Positions 1 through 10,864 of a DNA stretch of 64,000 bases are shown in pieces. A program made the position numbers and the translations under genes. The DNA is from a bacterium (GTDB taxonomy: Bacteria > UBP6 > UBA1177), in the NCBI GenBank assembly GCA_017963125.1, contig JAGCUA010000093.1:1-64000 (forward strand), read 5' to 3'. Each line of letters begins with the position of its first letter. The stretch's first letter is position 1. The notes beneath the pieces are model-generated. The model searched no databases and was not told where the DNA came from. It saw only the letters and a list, made by a program, of their open reading frames with translations.

Positions 1-20
1 AAACAAACAAACAAACAAAC
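1..20. repeat. (AAAC)5 tetranucleotide run
   Basis: The window opens with five perfect AAAC units. They lie about 115 bases upstream of the giant lipoprotein start and may continue beyond the left edge. Tetranucleotide tracts can change length by slippage, but no promoter was identified next to this one, so no role is assigned. Confidence 0.6.
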
Positions 21-124
21 CTCTTCTAGTTTAATACTATCTGGAAACTCATATTTTTCAAGAAAATTCTTAATAAAATTCAATAATTATATCAATTTTT
101 ACAAAAATATCCCGTCGAATTTTT

Positions 125-131
125 AAGGAGG
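125..131 (+). promoter_or_regulatory. Ribosome binding site of the giant lipoprotein gene
   Basis: AAGGAGG lies six bases before the ATG at 137, a near-ideal Shine-Dalgarno sequence. It fixes the start of the 3575-residue reading frame. Confidence 0.8.
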
Positions 132-136
132 AAAAA

Positions 137-3100
137 ATGAAGAAAAATTTCGTGCTTTTTGCGCTTTTTGCAGCGTTGTTTTTTGCCGTTTCATGCGGCG
201 GCGGCAAAAGCGGAGAAAGCTCAAAAAATGATACTGACAATGTAAATGACGAAGATCCCGGCCGTAAACAGGGGGAGCTATACGGCGAGTGCTATCCGAA
301 CGGAACCTGCAACAAAGGCCTTGTCTGCGACGAGGAGAACAATATATGCATCAAAGATCCGGGAAATACCGAAGAACCCGAGGATGATACTGACAAAGAT
401 GACGGCAAAGATGATGATGACACAGACACAAGTGCCGTAGTAGTTGACGATGACACTGACACCGATTCACCAGACACAACTCCCGATCATGACACAGATA
501 CCGATCAGACAGACCCGGCTCCGGATGAAGACAACGATTCTGACACCGATACCGAAACTCCGGAAGTTACCGAAAACCACAAAATCTCAGGTTCCTACCA
601 GATTGGCAGAGATGTCTCGGGAATCGAAGCCGCCCTTTATGAATGCGGTCAAAACAGCAAAATAGCCTCAGCAAACACAAATACAAGCGGAAAATATTCG
701 TTCAACGCCGACATTTCGGCAGAAAAGACCTACTGTGTCAAGGCGAACGGCTTCGCGAGCTGTTTCAAAGGAATGAGCGACCATACCGCAAATATTTCCG
801 AGATCACGGACGCCGCTTATCTTCTTGACACAAACTGCACAGATATGCGCAAAAGCGAGACTGTTCTCCGTGCCTACGCAAAACTCGGAACGGGAGAATG
901 GCTGGGTGAACTTGACTACTCCAAGCTTTCGGGGATCAAGGAAGGACTCAAACTTCTCTCCTCATTCCTCAGCACGACCGATTCAAAAACTTTGTCGCAG
1001 AAGATCGCCGAAGACGCGAAGAAAACTGAGAAAAGTTTTGTGAAATTCTTCAACGGTTTTAAGGTGTTATCCGATAAAAACGAAGTTGTTATAAACACAG
1101 CGGATGCTTCAAGCAACGAAATAAAATTCAACATCGAAGGCAGTAGCAATGCTGTTGCGGAAGGTTTCAGGATCGTGTGGACCGCTTTGAATTCAACGAA
1201 TATTTCTGCGACCCACAAGATCGCGACTGTAAATCCGGGAGAATATATAGTCCGCGCAAAACTGGTCTATGCCGGCGGAGATCCGATCATGATTTCAGAA
1301 GACTCTCTGAGCGTTTTTTATCTCCTCGAAAAGCTCTCCGGAACGATTGATGTCAGTGACATGAGCAAAGATATTTCGCACTACATCACAAACGGAATTT
1401 ATGCGGTCATCCCGAAAAACACTGTCATCAGGAAAGGAAATTCAAAAGTAAATACGCTGACTTACAAGATTCTGACAACAGGAGACGGTTCTCAGGTTTC
1501 AAAAATCAGTTTCGAGCCTGAAGGGACGACTTTCTCTGGTGATTCGATGTATTTTATCTATGAACTCGGCACTGTTTTCGGCGGTGATCCGATCATGCTT
1601 TCATCCACGAGGACCAATTCCGACGGCTCCAGCAATGTGCTTGAATCCACTGGCGGCGACCCAATAATGCTTGAAGCCGGAGGTGATCCCATCATGTTCT
1701 CGGCTGGCGGCGATCCTATCATGCAGATCGCAAGAAGCGCAGGCGGAGATCCGATCATGATGTCAGCCGGCGGAGATCCGATAATGATGGATGACGGCGG
1801 AGACCCCATCATGAGTGCTGCCGCAGGAGATCCAATCATGATAACTGCCGGCGGAGACCCCATCATGGCGGGCGATCCCATTATGATGGGAACGAGTTCG
1901 AGCGTAATGGTTGCCAAAACCGGCCACTTCTCCGGATTCATGCTTCATTCGAACACTCTTCAGATGGCTGTCGACAAACTCATCGAAAAGTGGTGCAGCG
2001 GTTCATACTACCACGGTTACTCGCCCCTTGAGTTCATCAGGCAGGGCATTCAGAAATACAAACCAGCAGGAGAAGCGAAAGAGAGACTTCTCTCCTACTT
2101 CAGCTGCTCGCGCTTCGGTGAACTTGAAAGTGACCTTTACGAGCTCATCAACAGACCTCTCGGACACCACATCAACTTGAACCTGTTCGAGAACATTTTC
2201 TATATTTCTGAATTCTACAACAGACTCAGTCTGAAGAAGGCTAACGGCGAAAAGGCAGCGGTCAAAAACGGTCTTGACCTCAAAGCGGCGATCGCGGCAC
2301 TTTACACGGCGACAACGGCCTACAACAGAAGTTCGACCACAGCCGATTCGTTTGATTCAGCAATGATACCGATGACCTGTTCCGGCTCGTCTCCGGCAGA
2401 TTATTCAAGTGATGCCCAGAAAGCGATAACAGGCCTTTCTGAAATCAACAACAAATATGTTGCAAGCAAGAAAGAACTGATGATCTTCGCGAACTACATC
2501 ACGACTTCTTCCAAAGGGCCTGATTTCAGCGAAGTTTCCTCACAACTCACGACCGATCAGCTCATCTGCGCATGGATGAACCCCGACACTAATCCTGCTT
2601 CCTGCAACAAAGTCTACACGCTCAATGCGGCAGGGCACGTCGCGATCGGAAACACCGAAGTCAGTGTTGATGAAGCGAACAATATCTTCAAGAAGTTCTT
2701 CATGCCGTTCAACAGCAGGCTTTCAAATGCTGAAAAACTCAATATTTTTAGAACTTTCTATCTCACGATCCGTTACGCCGGAACTCTTTTCCACAGCGAT
2801 GCGACTGTTGAAACGATGAACGACGACCTTCTTGAAACGGCATACCTTGTCTTCGACGGGATCGACGGCAACGTCAACGCAGTTTCGATAGTTGATACTT
2901 TTAACGCATCAGCTCACACAGTTCAGGTCCTTGAAAACGGCGACATGGAGACGAAACCCTATCTCAGCAAACTGAGCACACTCACAGACAAGATCTCGCT
3001 CAATGTCACAGATCCTGCAAATGTCGAAAAAGTTTTGATAAAGATCGAAGGCAGTGAGTTCGACAAGATCACTGAAAACACGCGTACTTACTACAAACCT

Positions 3101-6100
3101 AAGGGCAGTGTGAAAGAAAAATCGATCATCCTCAATCCCGGAAACATGGCAGCAGGGTTAAAGCCGCTCAAAGATCTCATCGGCACGGACAATGTTGACG
3201 AGCTCGGCAATATCACGGGAAAAATGACAGTTGTTGTAAATTCGACTATCTCGGGAAAATCTTACACAACGCAGAAAACTTACGAATTTTTGGTAAACGA
3301 CACGACCGACGGCGTGGAATCGAAGCCCCTGCCTTCGAATCTCACGGTCTTCCTCTTTGATTCGGCAGGCCACGCGATCGCAGAAAACAAAAACCCGGGA
3401 ATAATCCTCAATCCCGGCAGCACTGTTTTCTATCCGAACGAAGACGGCATTATAAACATCACAGATCTTAACCCCGCATCCTACACGATAGACGCTTTTG
3501 CTGACGGATATTACGCGAAGAATGTCGGTGTGAATGTTCCTGAAAACGCTACACTCAGCGTAGAGATCAGGCTTGACGAAGAGATCACGAATTCGGCAGA
3601 AGCACTTCTCACAGTAAAAGTAAAGATTAATACGGTAAAACACCCGGACAAAGTTTATCTCCAGATCTATGATGAAGAGATGAACCTTGTGGCAAACGAA
3701 TCCGCAAAATTTGATGAAAATACAAGCACTTATGAAGATGTTGACATCGACATCAATTTCGGCAGATACACGCTCCTTGCCGTCGGCGAAGAGATGTACA
3801 ACTACATCGAAACAATTACTGTCAACGACGAAAATGCGATAAAGGAGATCACGGTAGTCGCCAAGAACGCATGCGGAAACGGCATCGTCGATTCTGGTGA
3901 AGAGTGCGAGATCTCAAGCTCCGAAGTGCGCTGCGGCGACATCTATCCTGCATCGATGAACCCAGAAAACAAAACGGTCTGCGACCCGGCGACCTGCGTC
4001 TACGACAAGGCTCAGTGCGGCAAAGCGGCATACTGCGGCGACGGAATCATCGACCTTGGTGAAGGGTGCGACGGCGGCTCTAAGGCATGTTCGGAGATCG
4101 CCGGTTTCGCAAGCGCGAAAGGCACCGCTCCCTGCGCTGCGAACTGCTCCGACTGGATCGTCACAGACAACTGCTCGAAGACAACTGAAAGCTGCGGAGA
4201 GCTTCCGCAAAACGCACTTTGGAATGACGGAATCGGGCACTTTACTCAAGTCTGGAACGGTGAAAACTGGGCTCCGGCTGCAAAGGGCGGCGTTTACGGA
4301 ACGACGAGAGAAGAGTGCGTTTTCTCGTGCGAAAAAGGCTATAAGTGGAACGGTTCTGAATGTGTCGAAGAATCGCTTTCGCTTGGAAATATCTGTACAG
4401 GTCAGACTTCATGCTTCGACAGCACCTCTGCGACAACCGAATGTCCGGTCTACGGATCTTCCTTCTTCGGACAGGACTGGCAGTATGCGGCTGCCGGCTA
4501 CTGCACGCAGAAAGATTTCACGCAGGAAGGATCCGGCGCAGAAGCAGTCATTATTGACAGTTTCACCCACTTCAAGTGGCAGAAAACCGCCTCGGCAGCT
4601 GCGATGAACTGGGCTGACGCAGATGAATACTGCATGCAGTCGACTTACGGCGGCACGATGGACTGGAGGCTTCCGACTCCGACTGAACTTCTCACTATCG
4701 TTGACAATGCGGCTCTTGCATCTGTTTTCCAGACGAGTGGCAGCACTTTCTGGGCGACTGAAGACGCGAAAAACGATGCAAACGCATGGAAACTGAGCAA
4801 CGGTGAACTCACAAGTGTCGCGAAATCGACTCAAAACTATGTCATCTGCATCCGTCAGTATGACAAAGACCCGTCAGACGGAAGATTTGTGCAGAATGAA
4901 AACGAGACTGTCACTGACAGCGAGAGCAATTTGATCTGGCAGCGCAGCTATACATCTTCAAAAACATGGCAGGAAGCTCTTTCATACTGCGAAAACCTCA
5001 CCGCATCAGACCATTACGACTGGAGACTTCCCAACAGGAACGAACTTGCGTCACTTATAGATTTTGAAAAAACAAGCGGGGCGGCAAGCACTTTCCCCGG
5101 CATCGCGGCAGAAAAATTCTGGACTTCTACTTCGACAGACTCGGCGCCAGAAGCTTTTGCAGTCGATTTTGCAGGCGTCGCGATAACGGCTGAAACAAAG
5201 TCAAACACGAACTATGTCCTCTGCGTCAGAAGTGAAAATCTCTGCCTCGGCGATGAATCGGAATGCGTCAACGCATGCGCTTTCGAGCCGTGCAGGAACA
5301 TGGAACATTCAAGCGGTCTCTGCACAGCAACAGGCGGGACCTTCTACTGCAGCTGCAAATCGGGCTTTACCTGGAACATGATTAACGCGACATGCAGTGT
5401 TGAAGAAACCAGATACACCGCATGCGAGGGACTTCCCGAGAATGCAAAATGGAACACAGTTCCCGGCATCAGCCAGATGCTTGCGGGAGACGAATGGTAT
5501 CCGTCAAGCATCGGAAAATACAACGAAAACCCGAGCACGAAAGAATGCCGTTTCATCTGCGACGGCTACTTTGAATGGGATGAAGACCTGCAGCAGTGCG
5601 TTCAGGCCACCAAACTCGTAAACTGCATCGGGATACTTCCGCAGAATGCTGAATGGAACACAGTCAGCCAGATCACCCAGACATGGAACGGCATGGAATG
5701 GCTCCCGAGTGCAAACTTCAGCTACAACGAAGAACCTTCAGATGAAGAATGCCGCTTCAAATGCAAATTCCACTACAGCTGGACCGGATCTGAATGTGTG
5801 GAAGATACCTGTCCCGCTGATCACTTCTGGAACGGAACAGAGTGCGTCAATCCGTGCGATGCGAATCCGTGCGCTCCCGGAACATCCTGCATCCCGCAAA
5901 GCGATACCGCTTATTACTGCGGCTGCGAAAACGGCTACAGATGGAACGGATATGAGTGTGAAAGAACGGCACTCGGAAATATCTGCACCGGTCAGATGCT
6001 GTGTTACAACGATACGAGAGACATAGAATGTCCTCTTCCTACAGCCAAGAATTATTTCGGACAGGATGCTCAGTATGCAAAAACCGGAGTATGCACGGCA

Positions 6101-9100
6101 AACGATTTCACAGATCCTGAAGATATGCTGATCATTACCGACAAGAGCACCAATCTGATGTGGCAGAAAGGATATGCAGCATCAAAAACTTGGGCAGAAG
6201 CAAATACTTACTGTTCCGGACTTACTCTTGAAGGGAAAACCGGATGGAGAGTTCCGACCCCGATGGAACTTGTTTCGATTCTGGACAAATCAATGTCCGA
6301 CCCGGCAATAGACAGCGATTACTTCGACTACAACTCTGAAGTGGTCAATTTCTGGACATCGCAAGCACTTAGTTCAGATAACGCCCAAGCATGGAAAATG
6401 CAGATCGCACAGGGAACGCTCTCGTATTCTGCAAAAACGGAGAGATATGCAGTCCGCTGTGTAAAAGGCTCGCAATACACATACACAACCAAGTTTATGA
6501 AATCAAAATCCGGCGGAGAACTCGTAATAGTTGACGAAAACACGCATCTTATCTGGAAACAGAATCTGGACGCAAAAAGCGGGTCTTGGAAAGCTGCGAT
6601 GAAAAGCTGTGAAGCTCTGAATTACGCAGGGTATGACGACTGGAGACTTCCGAACATCAACGAACTCCTTTCGATCGCCAACTACGCTACGACTTCACCT
6701 GCTACGAACTTCCCAGAACTCAGGAAGGAAAAGAAATACTGGAGCTCGACTTCAAGCGACAGCACTTCAAAAGCAATGGTTATGAACTTTGAAAAAGGAG
6801 AAGTTTCAGAATCAGCAAAAGGAGAGAATGCTTTCATGATCTGCGTCCGCTCAAGCCTTTGCAACAGTCACGATTGCGTAAGCGCATGTGCAAACAATCC
6901 GTGCAGCACGATTGCTCATTCAGACAACATCTGCACTCCTGACAGCGAAACCAGATATTCCTGCGGATGTGAGGAAACTTATTATTGGAACGGTAGCAAA
7001 TGCAAAAACCCGTGCGATCCGAATCCGTGTGAAAATATTGAAAATTCAACAGGGAACTGCTCTTTGGAGACTTTTGACACCTATTACTGCGACTGCGTTG
7101 ACGGATACGGCTGGAACGGTTTTGAATGCTCTCAAGATTCCGGTGACACTGGAGATACAGGTGATACCGGAGATACAGGTGACACAGGTGACACAGGTGA
7201 CACAGGACTTTCGACGACTTGTGACGACAACCCGTGCGATGATGTCGAAAATTCAACGGGGATCTGCTTCGCAAGAAACAACAACACTTCTTATTCTTGT
7301 GAGTGTGAGCAGGACTACTTCTGGAATTACTCTCAATCTCAATGTATTAGTCCTTGTGATCCGAATCCCTGCACAAATTTTGACAATACTGACGGAACTT
7401 GTAATGTTAGATCATTGAGCAGATACCTTTGTGGTTGTGTTGACGGTTATTATTGGTGGGGAACATATAAAGGCTGCTCGACACAAAAGCCGACTTTTGC
7501 AAATATCTGCACCACAATAACGACATGTTACAACAACGACAACTATATAACCTGTACTGCACAAGGAGAAGAATTTTATGGCCAGGATCCGCAATACGCA
7601 GAACTTGGTTTCTGTGCTCCGCAAAATTTCTCGATTGACAGTACTGTACCTTATGAAAAAATTGTCATTGACAACAATTTGGGAGTTGAATGGCAGCAGA
7701 CACCCCCAGAAAGCACTTTCACTTGGGAAGAAGCTTACACCTACTGCGAGGATCTTAATTATGGCGGACATAATGATTGGCGCTTACCATATCCGAATGA
7801 ATTACTTTCAAAAATAGGAGCTGATGGAGATTACTTTCCATCAACCAAAGCTGATGTATTTTGGTCAATTTATAATTCTGAAAGTAATAATATATATTAT
7901 GATGGACGTCTGTATTGGAGTGGAATCCTCCAAGGTTACGCTACAATTAATGAGAGTCAAACGCTGGGATCCAGCAGCTTGTACAGTCCATCTGTCCGCT
8001 GTATCAGAGGCAATACTATTCCTGTTGCTTTATTTATAAAAAACGAAAATGAGATCATTTTCGACAAAAACAGTAATTTGATCTGGCAGAAAACTTATGT
8101 TGAAGAAAAAACATGGAAAGAGGCTCTTTCATACTGCGAAAACCTTGAATATGCCGGATTCAACGATTGGAGACTGCCCAACAAGAACGAATTGGCATCT
8201 CTTGCAAACCATGATAGATTTCCTGCTTCAGAGTTCTTTGACGATGAGACACAAGCTCAATCCTTCTGGTCTTCATCAGGAGCAGGAGATAGAGAGGAGG
8301 CAGAAAATTGCAACGGCAGTTATAGTTATTATACAATAGCATACATATTTCATTATAAATCAGGAACTATAAAGGCGAGAAGAACCTCTGACAGCAACAA
8401 TGTTGTTTGTGTTAGGACAAATGAGTGTGATAAAGGTTATTTCAATAACGGCTCAACATGTGAAAAAATAGAGACAAAAACCGCCGAATGCACAGGACTT
8501 CCCGAAAATGCAAGCTGGAACAATGTTTCAAGCATAACTCAGACATGGAACGGGACTGAATGGTATCCATCTGCGACAGGAAATTATAATAAAACAGCAA
8601 GTTCTATGGACTGCCGCTTTAAATGCAATGATGGTCTTTTGTGGAACGGCTCGGAATGTTTGAATCCGTGCGATCCGAATCCGTGTGGAAATGACGTCAA
8701 TTCAGACGGAGTCTGCACAATAATAAATCCAATTTATTATAATCCAGTTTATTACTGCAGCTGTAATGACGGATATAGCTGGAATGCAGGAGAATGCACT
8801 GAATACTCGACCGGTTTAGCTCTCGGTAACATCTGTACCGGTCAGGCAAAATGTTACTCAGAAGGGACAGAAATAACATGTCCGGCAACCGGCGAAGATC
8901 TCTTTGGTCAGGATGCAAATTATGCAAACTCTGGGAGTTGCACCAAACAAAGTTTTTCGATTGACAGTTCAGTCGAAGGAGAAAATATCGTTATAGACAA
9001 CAACACACATCTCAAGTGGCAACAGAATGTTACAACACAAACCTACAATTGGAAAGGGGCTTGGGCTTATTGCGATACTTTGACATACGGTGGACTTGAC

Positions 9101-10864
9101 AACTGGCGACTGCCTACACCCCAGGAATCTCTGACAATCGCTGATGCTGACAAAGCTTCACCACCAGGATTTGATACCGCATACTTTCCTTATAATTTTG
9201 GTTTTTGGACTTCAAAAATTAATGATGATTCACAAAAATTTCTCCGAGTTGTCTGTGTCAGCGGCAGAGAGCTGCCCAAAGGTGTTTTTGTAACTTCGAC
9301 AATAAGCGATGAGATAATTGTAACAGATACGGCAACGGGGCTTATCTGGCAAAAAACTTATGCAAGCAGTAAAAAATCATGGGCTGGAGCGATTGACTAC
9401 TGTGACAATCTGACTTATGCCGGATATACTGACTGGAGACTTCCAAACAAAAACGAGCTTGCTTCACTTTTGAACTACGATAAAACCTCTGCCCCCTATT
9501 CCGATTTTCCGAATATGCCAACAAACGACTTCTTTTACTCATCAACCACCTATAATGATTATGGCACACAAGCTTGGTCCGTAAATTTCGGTAGCGGCGA
9601 TGTTGGTTCAACCAGCAACGGTAAAGATCGTAAAGAGTATGTCCGCTGTGTTCGTTCTAATATTTGCAACGACGGTGATTTTTGGAACGGTTCGGAATGT
9701 ATCCACAATTCCTGTCAGCCGGACAGTTGCAATATGGCACACGCAACAGGCAACTGCCAGCCTTTAACAAATTCAACTTTCGAATGCTTATGCGAAAGCA
9801 ATTATTTCTGGAACGGAATGGAGTGTGTAAATCCATGTGAATCACATTCATGCGGAGAACACTCGGATGGGAAGTGCACACCCTTAAATTCAACAGTTTA
9901 TTACTGCGGGTGCAATGAAGGTTACACTTGGAATGCCGGATCTTGCAAAGAATATTCAACAGGTTTGACTCTCGGTAATATATGTACAGGGCAAAACAAA
10001 TGTTATAACACTTCAGCCGAAATAACATGTCCGTCAGCCAGCGAAGATTTCTTTGGGCAAGATGCTCAATATGCCGCTTTAGGAATTTGTACATCTCAAA
10101 GTTTTTCAATTGATAACTCAGTTGAAGGTGAAAATATTGTTTTGGATAATAATACAGGGCTTAAGTGGCAGCAGAATATTTCGACAAACAAATATTATTG
10201 GCAAGATGCATATATTTACTGCGACACATTGACTTACGGCGGATACTCAGACTGGCGTTTGCCAAATCCGCAGGAACTTCTGACCATTGTTGACCATAAC
10301 AACCCTAAAACTTATGAATCTGCGACGAACCCAAATTTCTCAGGACTGCCGACGTCGTACGACGAATATTATTTATGGACATCTAAAGAAAAAGACAGCA
10401 GTTCTTCTTATGTTTTTAATCCATTTTCAGGGAATGTTGAGTATAAATCAAAAACTTACACATCCAAAATTCTCTGCGTCTCAGGCAAAGAGTTGCCAAA
10501 AAGTGTTTTAGTAGCTTCGACAATAAATGATGAAGTAATTGTAACAGATTCTATAACAGGACTTATATGGCAAAAAAATTATGAAGCAAACAAAATATGG
10601 AAAGAAGCACTAAAATATTGTGAGGATTTAACTTATGCAGGATACACGGATTGGAGGCTTCCTAATACAAACGAACTTGCCTCACTTTTAAACTACGACA
10701 AGTCTAAAACCCCTTATTCCGATTTTCCGAATACGCCGAACAACGTTTCTTTTCACTCTTCTACTAAAGGTGGGGATTCTTACTCATTCATCGTGGATTT
10801 CTCTACAGGAAGAGTGTGGGCTGTCGGCTCAAATGAATATACACGCTGTGTCCGCTCAGAGTGA
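137..10864 (+). CDS. Giant modular Cys-rich surface lipoprotein with GDPIM motifs and ten DUF1566 domains
   Basis: This 3575-residue protein begins with a lipoprotein signal peptide (hydrophobic stretch, then FFAVSCGGG), so it is probably anchored to the outer membrane. An Asp/Thr-rich linker follows (residues about 25-145), then beta-rich regions carrying eleven GDPIM motifs (residues 380-584), a helical region to about 950, and CGNG/C-rich repeats near 1240-1340. The second half alternates EGF-like modules (CDPNPC...CxCxxGYxWNG), a 55-residue module of form LPENAxWN...WNGxEW...CRFxC, and five paired DUF1566 (Lcl C-terminal type) units starting near residues 1416, 1946, 2454, 2895 and 3278. 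Each DUF1566 copy shows a W-x-xA-x-x-YC...DWRLP core. Seven GDT units lie at 7142-7204. DUF1566 has a C-type-lectin-like fold, so adhesion or ligand binding is inferred. From about 7.3 kb codon use turns AT-rich. The exact ligand is unknown. Confidence 0.9.
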   Translation: MKKNFVLFALFAALFFAVSCGGGKSGESSKNDTDNVNDEDPGRKQGELYGECYPNGTCNKGLVCDEENNICIKDPGNTEEPEDDTDKDDGKDDDDTDTSAVVVDDDTDTDSPDTTPDHDTDTDQTDPAPDEDNDSDTDTETPEVTENHKISGSYQIGRDVSGIEAALYECGQNSKIASANTNTSGKYSFNADISAEKTYCVKANGFASCFKGMSDHTANISEITDAAYLLDTNCTDMRKSETVLRAYAKLGTGEWLGELDYSKLSGIKEGLKLLSSFLSTTDSKTLSQKIAEDAKKTEKSFVKFFNGFKVLSDKNEVVINTADASSNEIKFNIEGSSNAVAEGFRIVWTALNSTNISATHKIATVNPGEYIVRAKLVYAGGDPIMISEDSLSVFYLLEKLSGTIDVSDMSKDISHYITNGIYAVIPKNTVIRKGNSKVNTLTYKILTTGDGSQVSKISFEPEGTTFSGDSMYFIYELGTVFGGDPIMLSSTRTNSDGSSNVLESTGGDPIMLEAGGDPIMFSAGGDPIMQIARSAGGDPIMMSAGGDPIMMDDGGDPIMSAAAGDPIMITAGGDPIMAGDPIMMGTSSSVMVAKTGHFSGFMLHSNTLQMAVDKLIEKWCSGSYYHGYSPLEFIRQGIQKYKPAGEAKERLLSYFSCSRFGELESDLYELINRPLGHHINLNLFENIFYISEFYNRLSLKKANGEKAAVKNGLDLKAAIAALYTATTAYNRSSTTADSFDSAMIPMTCSGSSPADYSSDAQKAITGLSEINNKYVASKKELMIFANYITTSSKGPDFSEVSSQLTTDQLICAWMNPDTNPASCNKVYTLNAAGHVAIGNTEVSVDEANNIFKKFFMPFNSRLSNAEKLNIFRTFYLTIRYAGTLFHSDATVETMNDDLLETAYLVFDGIDGNVNAVSIVDTFNASAHTVQVLENGDMETKPYLSKLSTLTDKISLNVTDPANVEKVLIKIEGSEFDKITENTRTYYKPKGSVKEKSIILNPGNMAAGLKPLKDLIGTDNVDELGNITGKMTVVVNSTISGKSYTTQKTYEFLVNDTTDGVESKPLPSNLTVFLFDSAGHAIAENKNPGIILNPGSTVFYPNEDGIINITDLNPASYTIDAFADGYYAKNVGVNVPENATLSVEIRLDEEITNSAEALLTVKVKINTVKHPDKVYLQIYDEEMNLVANESAKFDENTSTYEDVDIDINFGRYTLLAVGEEMYNYIETITVNDENAIKEITVVAKNACGNGIVDSGEECEISSSEVRCGDIYPASMNPENKTVCDPATCVYDKAQCGKAAYCGDGIIDLGEGCDGGSKACSEIAGFASAKGTAPCAANCSDWIVTDNCSKTTESCGELPQNALWNDGIGHFTQVWNGENWAPAAKGGVYGTTREECVFSCEKGYKWNGSECVEESLSLGNICTGQTSCFDSTSATTECPVYGSSFFGQDWQYAAAGYCTQKDFTQEGSGAEAVIIDSFTHFKWQKTASAAAMNWADADEYCMQSTYGGTMDWRLPTPTELLTIVDNAALASVFQTSGSTFWATEDAKNDANAWKLSNGELTSVAKSTQNYVICIRQYDKDPSDGRFVQNENETVTDSESNLIWQRSYTSSKTWQEALSYCENLTASDHYDWRLPNRNELASLIDFEKTSGAASTFPGIAAEKFWTSTSTDSAPEAFAVDFAGVAITAETKSNTNYVLCVRSENLCLGDESECVNACAFEPCRNMEHSSGLCTATGGTFYCSCKSGFTWNMINATCSVEETRYTACEGLPENAKWNTVPGISQMLAGDEWYPSSIGKYNENPSTKECRFICDGYFEWDEDLQQCVQATKLVNCIGILPQNAEWNTVSQITQTWNGMEWLPSANFSYNEEPSDEECRFKCKFHYSWTGSECVEDTCPADHFWNGTECVNPCDANPCAPGTSCIPQSDTAYYCGCENGYRWNGYECERTALGNICTGQMLCYNDTRDIECPLPTAKNYFGQDAQYAKTGVCTANDFTDPEDMLIITDKSTNLMWQKGYAASKTWAEANTYCSGLTLEGKTGWRVPTPMELVSILDKSMSDPAIDSDYFDYNSEVVNFWTSQALSSDNAQAWKMQIAQGTLSYSAKTERYAVRCVKGSQYTYTTKFMKSKSGGELVIVDENTHLIWKQNLDAKSGSWKAAMKSCEALNYAGYDDWRLPNINELLSIANYATTSPATNFPELRKEKKYWSSTSSDSTSKAMVMNFEKGEVSESAKGENAFMICVRSSLCNSHDCVSACANNPCSTIAHSDNICTPDSETRYSCGCEETYYWNGSKCKNPCDPNPCENIENSTGNCSLETFDTYYCDCVDGYGWNGFECSQDSGDTGDTGDTGDTGDTGDTGDTGLSTTCDDNPCDDVENSTGICFARNNNTSYSCECEQDYFWNYSQSQCISPCDPNPCTNFDNTDGTCNVRSLSRYLCGCVDGYYWWGTYKGCSTQKPTFANICTTITTCYNNDNYITCTAQGEEFYGQDPQYAELGFCAPQNFSIDSTVPYEKIVIDNNLGVEWQQTPPESTFTWEEAYTYCEDLNYGGHNDWRLPYPNELLSKIGADGDYFPSTKADVFWSIYNSESNNIYYDGRLYWSGILQGYATINESQTLGSSSLYSPSVRCIRGNTIPVALFIKNENEIIFDKNSNLIWQKTYVEEKTWKEALSYCENLEYAGFNDWRLPNKNELASLANHDRFPASEFFDDETQAQSFWSSSGAGDREEAENCNGSYSYYTIAYIFHYKSGTIKARRTSDSNNVVCVRTNECDKGYFNNGSTCEKIETKTAECTGLPENASWNNVSSITQTWNGTEWYPSATGNYNKTASSMDCRFKCNDGLLWNGSECLNPCDPNPCGNDVNSDGVCTIINPIYYNPVYYCSCNDGYSWNAGECTEYSTGLALGNICTGQAKCYSEGTEITCPATGEDLFGQDANYANSGSCTKQSFSIDSSVEGENIVIDNNTHLKWQQNVTTQTYNWKGAWAYCDTLTYGGLDNWRLPTPQESLTIADADKASPPGFDTAYFPYNFGFWTSKINDDSQKFLRVVCVSGRELPKGVFVTSTISDEIIVTDTATGLIWQKTYASSKKSWAGAIDYCDNLTYAGYTDWRLPNKNELASLLNYDKTSAPYSDFPNMPTNDFFYSSTTYNDYGTQAWSVNFGSGDVGSTSNGKDRKEYVRCVRSNICNDGDFWNGSECIHNSCQPDSCNMAHATGNCQPLTNSTFECLCESNYFWNGMECVNPCESHSCGEHSDGKCTPLNSTVYYCGCNEGYTWNAGSCKEYSTGLTLGNICTGQNKCYNTSAEITCPSASEDFFGQDAQYAALGICTSQSFSIDNSVEGENIVLDNNTGLKWQQNISTNKYYWQDAYIYCDTLTYGGYSDWRLPNPQELLTIVDHNNPKTYESATNPNFSGLPTSYDEYYLWTSKEKDSSSSYVFNPFSGNVEYKSKTYTSKILCVSGKELPKSVLVASTINDEVIVTDSITGLIWQKNYEANKIWKEALKYCEDLTYAGYTDWRLPNTNELASLLNYDKSKTPYSDFPNTPNNVSFHSSTKGGDSYSFIVDFSTGRVWAVGSNEYTRCVRSE
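1274..1888 (+). repeat. Array of eleven GDPIM motifs inside the giant lipoprotein
   Basis: Nine GGDPIM and two AGDPIM motifs occur: one at residue 380, one at 482, then nine packed between 506 and 584 with spacers of zero to seven residues. The codons vary (GAT/GAC, CCG/CCC/CCA/CCT, ATC/ATA/ATT) while the residues do not, so the peptide rather than the DNA is what is conserved. I do not recognise the motif from any named family. Confidence 0.85.
7142..7204 (+). repeat. 9-bp tandem repeat encoding (Gly-Asp-Thr)7
   Basis: Seven 9-bp units of form GGTGAYACA encode GDT seven times, as a linker between two EGF-like modules of the giant lipoprotein. The unit is a multiple of three, so copy-number change by slippage would keep the frame. 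The tract sits close to the point where the gene turns markedly more AT-rich. Confidence 0.85.

Noticed and set aside
1580-1888. Possible CRISPR-like or satellite array
   Set aside because: Spacing is irregular and the repeats vary at third codon positions while encoding the same peptide; it is a coding motif array.
10700-10864. Variable repeat of a diversity-generating retroelement
   Set aside because: No reverse transcriptase, accessory protein or template repeat is found in the window, and the relics downstream are too short to act as templates. Kept only as a genome-wide check.
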